The translations under genes and the position numbers were made by a program. The notes under the pieces were generated by a model. It was not told where the DNA came from and did not search any database. It was given only the letters and a program-made list of their open reading frames with translations. Shown one piece after another: positions 34,771 through 46,393 of a stretch of 64,000 nucleotides of DNA. How positions within the stretch are numbered: the stretch's first letter is position 1; each line of letters begins with the position of its first letter. The stretch spans positions 124,001 through 188,000 of the forward strand of contig NZ_MVOC01000010.1 of the NCBI RefSeq assembly GCF_002043095.1, written 5' to 3'. The stretch is from Mycobacterium sp. AT1 (GTDB lineage: Bacteria > Actinomycetota > Actinomycetes > Mycobacteriales > Mycobacteriaceae).

Positions 34771-36339
34771 TTAGCCGACGAACTGGTTCGCCGAGTTCAC
34801 CAGGTCGAGGATCGGTTGCGGCAAGGCGCCGAGGACCAAGGTGATCGCGGCGCTCAGGGTCACGGTGGCCATGCTCAGCGCGCTGGGCACCACCACGGTG
34901 GGACCGTCCTCTGGCGGATCGGTGAAGAACAGCAGCACGATCACGCGGACGTAGAAGTACGCCGCTACGGCGCTGGCGCAGACGCCGACGATGACCAGCG
35001 GCGCCGCGCCGCCCTCGGCGGCCGCCTTGAACACCGCGAACTTGCTGACGAAGCCACTGGTCAACGGAATGCCCGCGAACGCCAGCAGGAACAGCGAGAA
35101 CACCACGCCGACCAGGGGATGACTGCGGCCCAGGCCCGCCCACCGGGTCATGTCGGTCTCCTCCTCGCCAGCGGCGTTGCGCACGACGCTGACGACGGCG
35201 AAGGCGCCGAGGGTGCTGAACCCGTATGCGAAGAGGTAGAACAGGGTCGCGGAGACACCGCTGTCGGTCAAGGCGATGACACCGGTGAGGATGAACCCGG
35301 CGTGGGCGACCGACGAATAGGCCAGCATCCGCTTCACGTCGGTCTGTGACACCGCGGTCACCGTGCCCACCACCATCGTGAGGATCGCGACGCCCCACAT
35401 CAGCGGCCGCCAGTCGTCCTTGAAGTCGGGGAGAGCCACGTAGAAGATGCGCAGCATGGCCCCGAATGCGGCGATCTTGGTGGCCGCCGCCATGAACGCC
35501 GTGACGGGTGTGGGTGCGCCCTGATAGACGTCGGGGATCCACGAATGGAACGGCACTGCACCAACTTTGAACAGCACGCCGACCGACAGCAGACCGATCC
35601 CGACGAGTGCCATGCCGGTGTTGCCCGACGTTTGCTCGCGGATGCCGCTGAGGCTCAAGCTGCCGGAGTAGCCGTACAGCAAGGCGATCCCGTACAGGAA
35701 GAACGCCGACGAGAACGCACCGAGCAGGAAGTACTTCAGGGCCGCCTCTTGCGACAACAGCCGGCGCCGCCGCGCCAGTCCGCACATCAGGTACAACGGC
35801 AGCGAGAAGACCTCCAGCGCAACGAACATGGTCAGCAGGTCGTCGGAGGAGCCGAACAGCATCATGCCGCCGAGTGCGAACATGGTGAGCGGGAAGACCT
35901 CGGTCTGGGCGATGCCGGACTTCGTCGCGAGCCTTTCGGCGACACTGCCCGGCACGGCCGACGCCATCGGGGTGAAGGCGTCGAGACCGCCTGCGCCGTC
36001 GTCGACGTCCACCTCCGAGGCGATGCGGCGTTCGGCGATCAGCAGCGTGCCGAGGATCCCGATCGTCAACAGCGTGCCCTGGAGGAACAATGCCGGCCGG
36101 TCGACGGCGACGGCGCCCATGACGGCGGTCTGGCCCGCCGACGACCCGAGCCCGACCCACTGGACGACGACGGCGACCAGCGCGGCGGCTTGGCCGCCGA
36201 TCGCCAACGTCAGCTGCACCGGGTAACGCGCGGCGCGTGGCAGGAACGCCTCGACCAGAACTCCGAGCACGGCGACGCCCAGGACGATGAGCATCGGTGA
36301 GACGAGGCCGTATTCGACGGTGGGCGGGGTGATCGTCAC
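34771..36339 (-). CDS. nuoN: NADH-quinone oxidoreductase subunit N
   Basis: Antiporter-like membrane subunit of complex I, 522 residues, about 14 transmembrane helices, from GTG 36339 overlapping the nuoM stop (GTGA). Signature stretches include FPLTMFALGGMMLFGSSDDLLTMFVALEVFSLPLYLM, the KVGAVPFHSWIPDVYQGAPTPVTAFMAAATKIAAFGAML core with the conserved lysine, and TDVKRMLAYSSVAHAGFI. One of three subunits thought to conduct protons. Last nuo gene. Confidence 0.95.
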   Translation of the reverse strand: MTITPPTVEYGLVSPMLIVLGVAVLGVLVEAFLPRAARYPVQLTLAIGGQAAALVAVVVQWVGLGSSAGQTAVMGAVAVDRPALFLQGTLLTIGILGTLLIAERRIASEVDVDDGAGGLDAFTPMASAVPGSVAERLATKSGIAQTEVFPLTMFALGGMMLFGSSDDLLTMFVALEVFSLPLYLMCGLARRRRLLSQEAALKYFLLGAFSSAFFLYGIALLYGYSGSLSLSGIREQTSGNTGMALVGIGLLSVGVLFKVGAVPFHSWIPDVYQGAPTPVTAFMAAATKIAAFGAMLRIFYVALPDFKDDWRPLMWGVAILTMVVGTVTAVSQTDVKRMLAYSSVAHAGFILTGVIALTDSGVSATLFYLFAYGFSTLGAFAVVSVVRNAAGEEETDMTRWAGLGRSHPLVGVVFSLFLLAFAGIPLTSGFVSKFAVFKAAAEGGAAPLVIVGVCASAVAAYFYVRVIVLLFFTDPPEDGPTVVVPSALSMATVTLSAAITLVLGALPQPILDLVNSANQFVG

Positions 36340-37892
36340 TTGGCGGGGCTCCCTTCGGCGACGCGGGGTGCCGGGTCTTCCTGGCCGATCGTCGTCAGGG
36401 TGTGGCCGACGGCGGGATCGATGACGTCGAGCACGGGTTTGGGATACACGCCGAGCACCAGCAGCAGCGCGATCAGCGGTGCGACGACGAGGATTTCCCT
36501 CGGGACGAGGTCACGCAGCTTCTCGTTGTCCACCGCGACGGGCCCGGTCATCATGCGCTGGTACATCCAGAGGATGTAGACCGCCGAGAGCACCAGCGCC
36601 GTCGACGCGAAGACCGCAAGGACGGGGTAGGTGGTGAACGTGCCGATCAGGACCAGGAACTCGCTGATGAACGGCGCCAGACCTGGCAGCGACAGGGTTG
36701 CCAACCCGGCGACGAGGAACGTCCCCGCCAGCACCGGTGCGACCTTCTGCACGCCACCGAACGATGCGATGGCACGACTTCCCCTGCGCGACACCAGGAA
36801 TCCCGCGACGAGGAAGAGTGCCGCCGTCGAGATGCCGTGGTTGACCATGTAGAGCGTCGACCCCGTTTGGCCCTGCGTCGTCATGACGAAGATGCCGAGG
36901 ATGATGAAGCCGAAGTGCGATATCGACGTGTACGAGATCAGGCGCATCACGTCGGTTTGGCCGATCGCGACGACCGCGCCGTACACGATGCCGATCACGG
37001 CGAGGGTGATGATCAACGGCCGGAACGTGATCGACGCGTCTGGGAACAGTTGTAGGCAGTAGCGCAGCATGCCGAACGTGCCGACCTTGTCGACGACGGC
37101 CATCATCAGCACCGCCGTCGCGGGGGTCGACTCGACGGCCGCGTCGGGCAGCCAGCGGTGGAACGGCCACAGCGGCGCCTTGACGGCGAAGGCGAACATG
37201 AAGCCGAGGAACAGGGCGTTGAGCACCGCCGGGTCGACGTTCAACGACCCGTCCGCTACGGCAGCCACGATCGCTCGGAAGTCGAAGGTACCTGCGGCGA
37301 ACGCGTCGCTCTTGGCCGTCGCCACGTACAGCCCGATGACCGCCGCGAGCATGATGAGGCCGCCGAAGAGGTTGTACAGCAAGAACTTCACCGCGGCAGC
37401 CGACCTGTGCTCGCCGCCAAATCCACCGATGAGGAAGTACATCGGGATGAGCATCGCCTCGAAGAAGACGTAGAACAGCAGCACGTCCAACGCCGTCAGC
37501 GAGATCAGCACCATGCCCTCGACCACCAGCGTCAACGCCAGATAGGTGTGGGTGGATCTGCCGCGGTCGCCGGCGTCGTTCCAGCCGGCCACGATCAGCA
37601 GTGGCACCAAGACGGCGGTGAGCACCACCAGGGCCAGCGCGATGCCGTCGAGTCCGAGGATGTATCCCGTTCCGAAGGAGGGGATCCAGGCGTGGTCCTC
37701 GACGAATTGGTACTGCGCGCCCGCCGGGTCGAACGTCACGGCCAGCAGGGCCGCGATCGCCAACACGATTAGTGAGAGCCCCAGCGCCGCGTACTTCGCG
37801 AGATGCCTTGCCGCCGAGGGCAACAGGATGACCACGGCGGCACCGAGCATGGGGACCGCCCACAAGGCTGACAGCCACGGCATGCCGCTCAC
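36336..37892 (-). CDS. nuoM: NADH-quinone oxidoreductase subunit M
   Basis: 518 residues, about 14 helices. GTG 37892 ([11 protein letters not shown]) is chosen for the GTGA overlap with nuoL and because mycobacterial NuoM starts similarly; ATG 37883 is the alternative. Motifs: [18 protein letters not shown] with the key Glu, [27 protein letters not shown], and [18 protein letters not shown]. Proton-pumping antiporter-like subunit. The open frame extending to 38885 is antisense to nuoL and not real. Confidence 0.95.
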   Translation of the reverse strand: MSGMPWLSALWAVPMLGAAVVILLPSAARHLAKYAALGLSLIVLAIAALLAVTFDPAGAQYQFVEDHAWIPSFGTGYILGLDGIALALVVLTAVLVPLLIVAGWNDAGDRGRSTHTYLALTLVVEGMVLISLTALDVLLFYVFFEAMLIPMYFLIGGFGGEHRSAAAVKFLLYNLFGGLIMLAAVIGLYVATAKSDAFAAGTFDFRAIVAAVADGSLNVDPAVLNALFLGFMFAFAVKAPLWPFHRWLPDAAVESTPATAVLMMAVVDKVGTFGMLRYCLQLFPDASITFRPLIITLAVIGIVYGAVVAIGQTDVMRLISYTSISHFGFIILGIFVMTTQGQTGSTLYMVNHGISTAALFLVAGFLVSRRGSRAIASFGGVQKVAPVLAGTFLVAGLATLSLPGLAPFISEFLVLIGTFTTYPVLAVFASTALVLSAVYILWMYQRMMTGPVAVDNEKLRDLVPREILVVAPLIALLLVLGVYPKPVLDVIDPAVGHTLTTIGQEDPAPRVAEGSPAK

Positions 37893-39766
37893 CAGACCTT
37901 CACCGCCAGAATCGCGGCGATGACCAAGACGGTACCGCCGAACATGGAAAGGGCGTAGGAGCGGGCGAAGCCGGTCTGCACCTGCCGCAACCGTTCCGAG
38001 GCGCCCCCAACCAGCGCACCCAGTCCTCGCGAGACGTCGTCGATGCCCTCGTCGTCGATCTCGACCAGACCCCTGGTCACCAGCTGGCCGCTGCGCATCA
38101 GCACGTCCTCGTTGAACGCGTCGCCGTAGAGGTCCCTGCGGGCCGCGACGGTCAGCGCGGACACCTTCTCCGGCGCGACCTCCGGGATCGCACGCATGGC
38201 GTAGTTGCGGTAGGCGATCGCGACCCCGACGGCCACGACGGCGAGCGTGATGGTGGTCATCAGCCAGACCGGGATGGCGTGCGCCGCCTCCTCGTGGGCT
38301 CCGACGACGGGCTCCAGCCAGTGCTCGAGGGTGCCGCCGATCGCGAGCAGGCCGCCGGCGCCGACCGACCCGATCGCGAGGACGATCATCGGCGCTGTCA
38401 TCGAGATCGGAGACTCGTGGGGGTGGGTGTCGGGTTTCCACCGCTTCTCCCCGAAGAACGTCATCAGCATCACCCTCGTCATGTAAAACGCCGTGATGCC
38501 GGCACCGAGCAGCGCCGCCCCGCCGAGCAGAATGCCCTTGACTCCGCCTGCGGCGAAGGCGGTTTCGATGATCGCGTCCTTGGAGAAGAAGCCCGCGAAC
38601 GGTGGCACGCCGATGATCGCCAGGTAGCCGAGGCCGAAGGTGACGAACGTGATCGGCATGAACGTGCGCAGCCCGCCGTACCGTCGCATGTCGGTCTCGT
38701 CGTCCATGCCGTGCATGACCGAACCGGCGCCGAGGAAGAGCCCGGCCTTGAAGAACCCGTGGGTCAGCAGGTGCATGATGGCGATCGCGTAGCCCGCCGG
38801 CCCGAGCCCCGCGGCGAGCACCATGTAGCCGATCTGGCTCATCGTCGACGCCGCGAGCGCCTTCTTGATGTCGTCCTTCGCGCACCCGATGACGGCGCCG
38901 AAGAGCAGGGTGACCGCACCGACGATCACCACTCCGAGGCGGGCGTCGGGGGCGAGGTCGTAGATCGGCCCGGACCGCACGATCAGGTAGACGCCTGCGG
39001 TGACCATGGTCGCCGCGTGGATGAGCGCCGACACCGGGGTCGGGCCCTCCATCGCGTCCCCAAGCCAGGACTGCAGCGGCACCTGTGCGGACTTGCCGCA
39101 GGCGGCCAACAGGAGGAGCAGACCGATGGCCGTCAACGTTCCGCGAGACATCTCTCCGGCCGCCCCGAAGACACCCTCGTAGGAGACGGTTCCGACGTTG
39201 GCGAACATCACCATCAGGGCCAGCGCCAGGCCGACGTCACCGACCCGGTTGACGACGAACGCCTTCTTGGCCGCGGTGGCAGCCGACGGCTTGTGTTGCC
39301 AGAAACCGATCAGCAGGTAGGACGCCAGACCGACGCCCTCCCAACCCATGTAGAGGCCGAGATAGTTGTCCGCCAGCACCAGCAGCAGCATCGCCGCGAC
39401 GAACAGGTTGAGGTAGGCGAAGAACCTCCTACGCTCCGGGTCGTGGGCCATGTACCCCACGGAGTACAGATGGATCAGCGAGCCGACACCGGTGATCAGC
39501 AGCACGAAACACACTGAGAGTTGGTCGAGTTGGAGGCCGAAGTCGACGCGCAGCTGTCCGACGGGCACCCAGGTGAAGAGGTGTTCGTGCACGCCGCGGT
39601 CCGCGGCGGGGGAGTCGATCATGCCGACGAACAGCACCGCGCCGACGGCGAAGGACGCGATGACCGTGGCGCACCCCAGCAGATGACCCCACGCATTGGT
39701 GGCCTTGCCGCCCAGCAGAAGGACCACTGCACCGAGCAGCGGCAGCGCTATCGGGAGCCAGATCAC
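37889..39766 (-). CDS. nuoL: NADH-quinone oxidoreductase subunit L
   Basis: 625 residues from GTG 39766, which shares one base with the nuoK stop. About 16 helices; [55 protein letters not shown] and [20 protein letters not shown] are diagnostic. The C-terminal part includes the long lateral helix and last membrane helix typical of NuoL. Distal proton channel of the membrane arm. Confidence 0.96.
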   Translation of the reverse strand: MIWLPIALPLLGAVVLLLGGKATNAWGHLLGCATVIASFAVGAVLFVGMIDSPAADRGVHEHLFTWVPVGQLRVDFGLQLDQLSVCFVLLITGVGSLIHLYSVGYMAHDPERRRFFAYLNLFVAAMLLLVLADNYLGLYMGWEGVGLASYLLIGFWQHKPSAATAAKKAFVVNRVGDVGLALALMVMFANVGTVSYEGVFGAAGEMSRGTLTAIGLLLLLAACGKSAQVPLQSWLGDAMEGPTPVSALIHAATMVTAGVYLIVRSGPIYDLAPDARLGVVIVGAVTLLFGAVIGCAKDDIKKALAASTMSQIGYMVLAAGLGPAGYAIAIMHLLTHGFFKAGLFLGAGSVMHGMDDETDMRRYGGLRTFMPITFVTFGLGYLAIIGVPPFAGFFSKDAIIETAFAAGGVKGILLGGAALLGAGITAFYMTRVMLMTFFGEKRWKPDTHPHESPISMTAPMIVLAIGSVGAGGLLAIGGTLEHWLEPVVGAHEEAAHAIPVWLMTTITLAVVAVGVAIAYRNYAMRAIPEVAPEKVSALTVAARRDLYGDAFNEDVLMRSGQLVTRGLVEIDDEGIDDVSRGLGALVGGASERLRQVQTGFARSYALSMFGGTVLVIAAILAVKVW

Positions 39767-40065
39767 TAGTGCCTCAGGAGATTCGCGCCGTCGACCGAGG
39801 CGGACTGCCTGGCCCGGAAGATGGTCATGATGATCGCCAGCCCGACGACGACCTCGCAGGCGGCGACCACCATGGTGAAGAACGCGACGACCTGTCCGTC
39901 GAGGTGACCGTGCATGCGGGAGAACGTGACGAAGGCGAGGTTCGCGGCGTTGAGCATCAACTCGACGCACATGAACATCACGATGGCGTTGCGGCGCAAC
40001 AGCACTCCGGCGGCGCCAATGGTGAACAGCATCGCCGACAGGTACAGGTAGTTCGCGGGATTCAC
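39766..40065 (-). CDS. nuoK: NADH-quinone oxidoreductase subunit K
   Basis: 99 residues, three helices, from GTG 40065 overlapping the nuoJ stop (GTGA). [45 protein letters not shown] contains the conserved membrane glutamate in CVELMLN; a second Glu lies in [11 protein letters not shown]. Normal length for NuoK. Confidence 0.95.
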   Translation of the reverse strand: MNPANYLYLSAMLFTIGAAGVLLRRNAIVMFMCVELMLNAANLAFVTFSRMHGHLDGQVVAFFTMVVAACEVVVGLAIIMTIFRARQSASVDGANLLRH

Positions 40066-40823
40066 GACGACGCTCCGTTCTCCGACGTCATGGTGCGTGG
40101 TGGCAGGATGCCGCTGACCGAGGTCTTGGCATCCGAGCCGTCGGGGAGTCGCGCCGCCACGTCGACCGCGTTGTGCCGGGCGTACACGCCGGGACTGGGC
40201 ATCGGGGTCGCATGCCCGCCGGGGGCGAACCGCTCGGTGGCGAGTTCGCGTTGGGTCTTGCGGCGGTCGATGCGCTCGCGGTGGGTCAGCACCATGGCCG
40301 CCAGGGTGGCCGTGATGAGCAGTGCACTGGTCAGTTCGAACGCCCAGAGGTAGCGAACGAAGATCAGGGCGGCGAGGCCTTCCACGTTGCCGCCCGCATT
40401 CGCCTCGGCGAGTCCGGTGAAGCCGTTGACGGAGACGTTGCCGATGCCGGCTATGAGCAGGATGCCGAAGGCCAAACCCACACCGATGGCGGCGAGGCGT
40501 TGCCCGCGAATGGTTTCCACCAGCGAGTCGGCGGAGTCGACGCCGATCAGCATCAGGACGAACAGGAAGAGCATCATCACCGCGCCGGTGTAGACGACGA
40601 TCTGCACGACGCCGAGGAACAACGCGTCCTGGGCGATGTAGAGCACGGCAAGGGCGATCATCGTGCACGCCAGGAAGATCGCGGAGTAGACCGCCTTGGG
40701 CGCGGCGACGACGGCGATCGCCCCCAGCACGGCGAGCGTGCCGAGCACCCAGAACGTCACGGCCTCCATCGTCGACGTGCGGACTATGGCGTCGGCGGCC
40801 AGGAGCGTGAAATCGGCTGTCAC
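40062..40823 (-). CDS. nuoJ: NADH-quinone oxidoreductase subunit J
   Basis: 253 residues, five helices in the first 180 residues ([71 protein letters not shown]) followed by a polar C-terminal extension of about 75 residues with [23 protein letters not shown], as in actinobacterial NuoJ. GTG start overlaps nuoI stop. Confidence 0.95.
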   Translation of the reverse strand: MTADFTLLAADAIVRTSTMEAVTFWVLGTLAVLGAIAVVAAPKAVYSAIFLACTMIALAVLYIAQDALFLGVVQIVVYTGAVMMLFLFVLMLIGVDSADSLVETIRGQRLAAIGVGLAFGILLIAGIGNVSVNGFTGLAEANAGGNVEGLAALIFVRYLWAFELTSALLITATLAAMVLTHRERIDRRKTQRELATERFAPGGHATPMPSPGVYARHNAVDVAARLPDGSDAKTSVSGILPPRTMTSENGASS

Positions 40824-41392
40824 AGCAGGGCTTCCCTCGGCTTCACCGTCGGCATGCCGAGCGGGGTGACCAGGCCCTCGGACCGCACGTTGCCCCGGTA
40901 GTAGTCCTCGTCGGTGCTACCCGGCGCCATCGCGTGCGGCGGAGCGGTCATCTCGGGTTGGAGCGGTGCGAGCAACTTGTCCTTGCCGTAGATCAGGTCC
41001 GAGCGGTTGTCGTCGGCCATTTCGTAGTCGTTGGTCATGGTCAGCGCCCGGGTGGGGCACGCCTCGATGCACAGGCCGCAGCCGATGCACCGCAGATAGT
41101 TGATCTGATAGACCCGGCCGTACCGTTCCCCTGGCGAATAGCGTTCGGCCTCGGTGTTGTCGGCGCCCTCGACGAAGATCGCGTCGGCCGGGCACGCCCA
41201 CGCACAAAGCTCGCAGCCGATGCACTTCTCCAAACCGTCGTCGTACCGGTTGAGTTGGTGCCTGCCGTGATACCGCTTGGCGGTCGCCCCTGGTTTCTCC
41301 GGGTATTGCTCGGTGACCGGTTTCTTGAACATCGTCGCGAACGTCACGCCGAAACCGGCGAGTGCGTCGACGAGGTGTGGCCGCTTAGACAT
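40820..41392 (-). CDS. nuoI: NADH-quinone oxidoreductase subunit I
   Basis: 190 residues. Two 4Fe-4S cluster motifs: [12 protein letters not shown] and [12 protein letters not shown], carrying clusters N6a and N6b of the peripheral arm. Start at ATG 41392 within the end of nuoH (8-base overlap). The C-terminal 70 residues are an actinobacterial-type extension. Confidence 0.96.
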   Translation of the reverse strand: MSKRPHLVDALAGFGVTFATMFKKPVTEQYPEKPGATAKRYHGRHQLNRYDDGLEKCIGCELCAWACPADAIFVEGADNTEAERYSPGERYGRVYQINYLRCIGCGLCIEACPTRALTMTNDYEMADDNRSDLIYGKDKLLAPLQPEMTAPPHAMAPGSTDEDYYRGNVRSEGLVTPLGMPTVKPREALL

Positions 41393-42617
41393 CGGCTGGC
41401 TCCTTCGCGGGGATGGGCGGCACGGGGAAGGCGCCGGGTGCGGTCGACGGCGGGTCGGCGAGACGTTGGGGACGGGCCCGCTTGTGCCGCAGGATCCGCC
41501 ACAGGTAGACCAGCAGAAGCAGGCCGGCGAACGAGCTGGTGGCGACGAGCACGACGGCGAGTCCGTCGTAGCCCTGGTTGCGCAGTGTTCTGACGACGGC
41601 GACCGTCATGATCCAGCCAAGTGAGATGGGGATGAGGATCTTCCATCCCAACCCCATGAACTGGTCGTAGCGCAGCCGCGGCAGCGTCGCCCGCAGCCAC
41701 ATGAACCCGAACATGAACGTCCAGACCTTGAGGGTGAACCACAGCAGCGGCCACCACCCGGAGTTGGCGCCGTCGATCATGGCGAACGGCCACGGCGCCT
41801 GCCAACCGCCGAGGAACATCGTGGTGGCCAGCGCGGCAACGGTGGTCATGTTGACGTACTCGGCGAGCATGAACATCGCGAACTTCAGCGAGGAGTACTC
41901 GGTGTGGAACCCGCCGACCAGCTCGCCCTCGGCCTCCGGCAGATCGAAGGGCGCCCGGTTGGTCTCGCCGACCATCGACACCGCGTAGATCACGAAGGAC
42001 GGCAGCAGCAGGAACACGAACCAGAGGCCCTGCTGCTTGGCCACTATTTCGGAGGTGGACATGGTGCCCGCGTACAGGAAGACCGCGGCGAAGCACAGCG
42101 CCATCGCGATCTCGTAAGAAATCACCTGTGCGCTCGAGCGCAAGCCGCCAAGCAGGGGATAGGTGGATCCGGAAGCCCACCCCGCCAACACGATTCCGTA
42201 GACGCCGATCGACGTCACCGCCAGGACGTAGAGCACGGCGACGGGAAGGTCGGTCAGCTGCAGCGGAGTCTGCGTGCCGAAGACGCTCACCAGACCGCCC
42301 ATCGGAATCACCGCGAACGCCATGAAGGCGGGAATGACGGCGATGACCGGGGCGGCCAGATAGATCGGCTTGTCGACTCCGGCCGGGATCAGGCCCTCCT
42401 TGAGCGCGAGCTTGACCCCGTCGACGAGGCTTTGCAGCACGCCGAACGGTCCAACTCGGTTGGGGCCGAAGCGCATCTGCATGCGGCCGAGGATCTTGCG
42501 CTCGAGAAGGATCGCGACCAGCACGGTCAACAGCAGGAAGACGAAGACCCCCAACGCCTTCGCCACCACCAACCACCACGGATCGTGCCCGAAGGAGCTC
42601 AGATCGGGATAGGTCAT
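41385..42617 (-). CDS. nuoH: NADH-quinone oxidoreductase subunit H
   Basis: 410 residues, eight helices. [30 protein letters not shown] and the Glu-rich [30 protein letters not shown] loop, which helps form the quinone site, are intact; [24 protein letters not shown] closes the core. A 40-residue polar tail follows. ATG 42617 overlaps the nuoG stop. Confidence 0.96.
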   Translation of the reverse strand: MTYPDLSSFGHDPWWLVVAKALGVFVFLLLTVLVAILLERKILGRMQMRFGPNRVGPFGVLQSLVDGVKLALKEGLIPAGVDKPIYLAAPVIAVIPAFMAFAVIPMGGLVSVFGTQTPLQLTDLPVAVLYVLAVTSIGVYGIVLAGWASGSTYPLLGGLRSSAQVISYEIAMALCFAAVFLYAGTMSTSEIVAKQQGLWFVFLLLPSFVIYAVSMVGETNRAPFDLPEAEGELVGGFHTEYSSLKFAMFMLAEYVNMTTVAALATTMFLGGWQAPWPFAMIDGANSGWWPLLWFTLKVWTFMFGFMWLRATLPRLRYDQFMGLGWKILIPISLGWIMTVAVVRTLRNQGYDGLAVVLVATSSFAGLLLLVYLWRILRHKRARPQRLADPPSTAPGAFPVPPIPAKEPADV

Positions 42618-45001
42618 GCCCGCTCACCTCCGGCCGCCACGTCCACGATGGCCCCCGGGGCGACGCCAAGCGTCACGTTCACCCGGGAGCCAGTCGAATT
42701 CAGCGGCAGCCACACCACCCCGTCCGGCATCTCGGTGACCTCCAGCGCCAAGGTGACCGCACCCCGGTCGGTCGCGACGGTGACCGGTTGCCCGTCGAGC
42801 GCACCGATCTCCGCAGCGGTCGACGGCGACAATCGGACGACCGAGGGCCGTGCCGTGCCAGCAAGGTGGGGCTCGCCGTCTTGGAGCCGGCCGGCGTCCA
42901 GCAGCATCCGCCAGCCCGCCAGGACGGCGCGTCCGGGCCCCGGCGGCTCCGGCTGTGGCACGGGCACGTTCGGACCGTCGACCGATGGGCCCTGCCAGCT
43001 TCCGAGCCGTTGGATCTCGGCGCGGGCGTCGGCCGCGTCACGCAGGCCAAGGGCGACGCCGACCTCCTCGGCCAACGCCGCGAGAACGCGGGAATCCGAC
43101 GTCGCATTGGGCGGTAGCGCGGGCTCGAAGGACCGTGGGCGTCCCTCCCACGTGACGAATGTGCCCGACTTCTCGGTGACCGGAGCCACCGGGAACACCA
43201 CGTCGGCACGTTCGGTGACGGCGCTGTGCCGCAATTCCAGGCTGACGACGAACGGGGCGGCGTCGATCCCCGCCAGGGCAGCCGCCGGGTCGGGCAGGTC
43301 GGCGACCTCGACGCCACCGACCAGCAGCGCACCCAATGTGCCGTCAGCGGCGGCCGAGAGGATGGCGGAGGTGTCCCGGCCTGGGGCGGCAGGCAGGTCG
43401 TCGACGTTCCACGCCGTGGCGACCTCGGCGCGGGCCGTAGCATCCGACAACGGTCGGCCACCGGGCAGAAGATGTGGCGCCGCACCGGCTTCCAGTGCGC
43501 CACGCTCACCGGCGCGGCGGGGGACCCAGCCGATCCTGGCGCCGGTGCGCTCGGCGAGTCTAAGCACCGCGGAGAACGCCCCCGGAGCGGTCGCGAGGCG
43601 TTCGCCGACCAGGACGACCGTCCCGGCGTCCATGCCGTCGAGTGCGTCCAGGGCCGCGGCCTCCCCACCCGGCACCGTGGGGACGAGGGTGCCGCCCATC
43701 TTCTGCAAGCCGCGGGTGGCGAACGGTGCGATCGAGGTGACCGCGAGTCCGCGCTTGCGGGCCGCCTTGCGCAGGCGAAGGTAGACGATCGGGGATTCCT
43801 CTTCGGGTTCGAACCCCACCAGTAGGACCGACGACGCGGCGTCGAGGTCGGCATAGGTGACCGACATCGGCTGCCCGGCGACGGCCGCGGCAAGGAAGTC
43901 GGCTTCCTCCTCGGAGTGGGCCCGGCTACGAAAGTCGACGTCGTTGGTGCCCAACACGATTCGGGCGAACTTGGCGTAGGCGTAGGCGTCCTCGAGGGTC
44001 AGCCGGCCCCCGACCAAAACGCCGGTGCGCCCGCCCGCGGCGGTCAAGCCTCGGATGGCGACCGCAACGGCCTCCGACCACGACGCCGGCCGTTGGGTGC
44101 CGTCGGCGTCACGTACCAGCGGGGTGGCGATGCGGTCGCCCTGCGTGGCGTAGGTGAACGCCCAGCGGCCCTTGTCGCAGTTCCACTCTTCGTTCACGGT
44201 GGGGTCGTCGCCGGCGAGGCGGCGCAGCACCCGGCCGCGTCGATGATCGGTGCGCTGCGCGCAGCCAGAGGCGCAGTGTTCGCACACGCTGGGCGTCGAC
44301 ACCAGGTCGAACGGCCTGGCGCGGAACCGGTACGCGGTACCGGTCAGCGCCCCGACGGGGCAGATCTGGACGGTGTTGCCCGAGAAGTACGAGTCGAATG
44401 GCGTCTCGTCCGCGATGCCGACCTGTTGAAGTGCGCCTCGTTCGAGCAATTCGATGAAGGGGTCGCCGGCGATCTGGTTGGAGAACCTGGTGCACCGCGC
44501 GCACAGCACGCAGCGTTCGCGGTCGAGCAGCACCTGGGCGGACAGGTTGATCGGCTTGGGAAACGTGCGCTTGACGTCGGTGAAGCGAGTGTCGGCCTGC
44601 CCGTTGGACATTGCCTGGTTCTGCAGCGGACACTCGCCGCCCTTGTCGCAGACGGGGCAGTCCAGCGGGTGGTTGATCAGCAACAGTTCCATCACGCCGC
44701 GCTGGGCCTTGTCGGCTGCCTCCGACGTCAGCTGGGTGCGCACCACCATGTCCGGGGTGACGGTGATGGTGCAACTCGCCATGGGCTTGCGCTGACCCTC
44801 GACCTCGACCAGGCACTGCCGGCACGCGCCGACGGGTTCGAGCAACGGGTGGTCGCAGAACCGGGGGATCTGGATGCCCATCAGCTCGGCCGCGCGAATC
44901 ACCAACGTGCCCTTGGGAACGCTGATCTGGTGGTCGTCGATGGTGAGCGACACCATCTCGACGTCGGTGGTAGGCGCGGCCTTGTCCTCTGCTGTCGTCA
45001 C
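42614..45001 (-). CDS. nuoG: NADH-quinone oxidoreductase subunit G
   Basis: 795 residues from GTG 45001. N-terminal 2Fe-2S ferredoxin domain ([21 protein letters not shown]), the His-Cys3 cluster segment ([18 protein letters not shown]), 4Fe-4S motifs ([10 protein letters not shown]…CPVGALT), then CEHCASGC and the molybdopterin-oxidoreductase-like domain that runs to the C-terminus. A GTG at 45009 would hit a stop after three codons. Unlike other junctions of the operon, 78 bases separate it from nuoF because of a palindromic insert. Confidence 0.95.
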   Translation of the reverse strand: MTTAEDKAAPTTDVEMVSLTIDDHQISVPKGTLVIRAAELMGIQIPRFCDHPLLEPVGACRQCLVEVEGQRKPMASCTITVTPDMVVRTQLTSEAADKAQRGVMELLLINHPLDCPVCDKGGECPLQNQAMSNGQADTRFTDVKRTFPKPINLSAQVLLDRERCVLCARCTRFSNQIAGDPFIELLERGALQQVGIADETPFDSYFSGNTVQICPVGALTGTAYRFRARPFDLVSTPSVCEHCASGCAQRTDHRRGRVLRRLAGDDPTVNEEWNCDKGRWAFTYATQGDRIATPLVRDADGTQRPASWSEAVAVAIRGLTAAGGRTGVLVGGRLTLEDAYAYAKFARIVLGTNDVDFRSRAHSEEEADFLAAAVAGQPMSVTYADLDAASSVLLVGFEPEEESPIVYLRLRKAARKRGLAVTSIAPFATRGLQKMGGTLVPTVPGGEAAALDALDGMDAGTVVLVGERLATAPGAFSAVLRLAERTGARIGWVPRRAGERGALEAGAAPHLLPGGRPLSDATARAEVATAWNVDDLPAAPGRDTSAILSAAADGTLGALLVGGVEVADLPDPAAALAGIDAAPFVVSLELRHSAVTERADVVFPVAPVTEKSGTFVTWEGRPRSFEPALPPNATSDSRVLAALAEEVGVALGLRDAADARAEIQRLGSWQGPSVDGPNVPVPQPEPPGPGRAVLAGWRMLLDAGRLQDGEPHLAGTARPSVVRLSPSTAAEIGALDGQPVTVATDRGAVTLALEVTEMPDGVVWLPLNSTGSRVNVTLGVAPGAIVDVAAGGERA

Positions 45002-45009
45002 GCGGTCAC

Positions 45010-45083
45010 CCCTCCCCGGCGAGCAGACGTAAAGGGCCCTGGAAGGCCCCAAATGAGGGCCTTTTGCGTCTGCTCGCGGTCAC
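45010..45083. repeat. MITE-like palindromic insert between nuoF and nuoG
   Basis: Arms at 45020-45040 (starts CGAGCAGACG) and 45056-45076 (ends CGTCTGCTCG) pair over about 20 bp with one or two mismatches around a 15-base loop. The insert (65 bases, 45010-45074) is flanked by a direct repeat CGCGGTCAC at 45001-45009 and 45075-45083, resembling a target-site duplication. Removing one repeat plus insert leaves the nuoF stop a few bases before the nuoG GTG, the tight spacing seen elsewhere in the operon. Confidence 0.75.
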
Positions 45084-46393
45084 GAGAGAGCTCCTTCCGG
45101 TGCGGCCAGCATCGAGGCGTGCGGATCGAACGGGCATCCGCCGTCGAGGTGCGCGACGTACTCGTCGCGGAAGTACTTGACCGACGACATGATTGGGCTC
45201 GCCGCGCCGTCGCCGAGGGCGCAGAACGACTTGCCGAGAATCGCTTCGGCGATGTCGAGCAACTTGTCGAGGTCGTCCGGGCGACCGGTTCCGTTCTCCA
45301 GGCGCTCGTAGATCTGCGCCAACCAGTAGGTGCCCTCGCGGCACGGCGTGCACTTGCCGCAGGATTCGTGGGCGTAGAACTGCGTCCACCGACGAACCGC
45401 CCGCACCACGCAGGTCGTCTCGTCGAAGATCTGAAGTGCCTTGGTGCCCAGCATCGAGCCTGCCTTGGCCACGTTCTCGTAATCCAGTGGCACGTCCAAA
45501 TGTTCGGGCGTGAACAGCGGCGTCGACGACCCGCCGGGTGTCCAGAACTTCAGTTCGTGGCCCGCCCGTACGCCGCCCGCGTACTCGAGCAGCTCGCGAA
45601 GGGTGATGCCGAGCGGGGCCTCGTACTGACCCGGCGTGGTGACGTGCCCCGACAGCGAGTAGATCGTGAACCCCGGCGACTTCTCCGAGCCCATCGACTT
45701 GAACCACTCCACACCGCCGCGCACCACGGCGGGGACACTGGCGATCGACTCCACGTTGTTGACCACCGTCGGACAGGCGTACAGGCCGGCGACGGCGGGG
45801 AACGGTGGCCGTAGCCGAGGTTGGCCGCGTCGACCCTCCAGCGAGTCAAGCAGCGCGGTTTCCTCACCGCAGATGTACGCCCCCGCGCCGGCGTGCACCA
45901 CCAGATCGAGGTCGAAACCCGAGCCGAGAATGTCGGTGCCGAGGAGGCCGGCCTCGTAGGCCTCGGCGACGGCGGTCTGCAACCGACGCAGCACCGGCAG
46001 CACCTCGCCGCGAACGTAGATGAACGCGTGCCGCGCCCTGATCGCGTAGGCCGCGATGATCGCGCCCTCCACCAGGACGTGCGGCGTGGCCATCATCAGC
46101 GGAATGTCCTTGCAGGTACCGGGTTCCGACTCGTCGGCGTTGATCACCAGGTAGTGCGGCTTGGCGGCCGCTCCCTCGGTCCCTTGCGGTATGAACGACC
46201 ACTTCTGGCCCGTCGGGAACCCTGCGCCGCCGCGGCCGCGCAGGCCGGAGTCCTTCACCAGGCCGATCACCGCGTCGGCGTCCATCGCCAACGCCGTCCG
46301 CAGCGCTTGGTAACCGTCATGGCGCTGATAGGACTCCAGCGTCCACGACGACGGCTCGTCCCAGTAGCTGCTCAACACCGGTGTCAGCGTCAC
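45080..46393 (-). CDS. nuoF: NADH-quinone oxidoreductase subunit F
   Basis: 437 residues from GTG 46393 overlapping nuoE stop. FMN/NADH-binding segment SGLRGRGGAGFPTGQKWSF, then YICGEETALLDSLEGRRGQPRLRPPFP, and the N3 cluster motif ESCGKCTPCREGT with the later Cys in SFCALGDGA. Entry point of electrons from NADH. The stop lies inside the right copy of the 9-bp direct repeat. Confidence 0.96.
   Translation of the reverse strand: MTLTPVLSSYWDEPSSWTLESYQRHDGYQALRTALAMDADAVIGLVKDSGLRGRGGAGFPTGQKWSFIPQGTEGAAAKPHYLVINADESEPGTCKDIPLMMATPHVLVEGAIIAAYAIRARHAFIYVRGEVLPVLRRLQTAVAEAYEAGLLGTDILGSGFDLDLVVHAGAGAYICGEETALLDSLEGRRGQPRLRPPFPAVAGLYACPTVVNNVESIASVPAVVRGGVEWFKSMGSEKSPGFTIYSLSGHVTTPGQYEAPLGITLRELLEYAGGVRAGHELKFWTPGGSSTPLFTPEHLDVPLDYENVAKAGSMLGTKALQIFDETTCVVRAVRRWTQFYAHESCGKCTPCREGTYWLAQIYERLENGTGRPDDLDKLLDIAEAILGKSFCALGDGAASPIMSSVKYFRDEYVAHLDGGCPFDPHASMLAAPEGALS

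Noticed and set aside
41904..43784. 626-codon plus-strand frame over nuoH/nuoG
   Set aside because: Antisense shadow of conserved nuo genes.
45020..45076. Intrinsic terminator inside the nuo operon
   Set aside because: Long symmetric palindrome with internal T-rich arm rather than a trailing T-tract; flanking direct repeats point to an inserted repeat.
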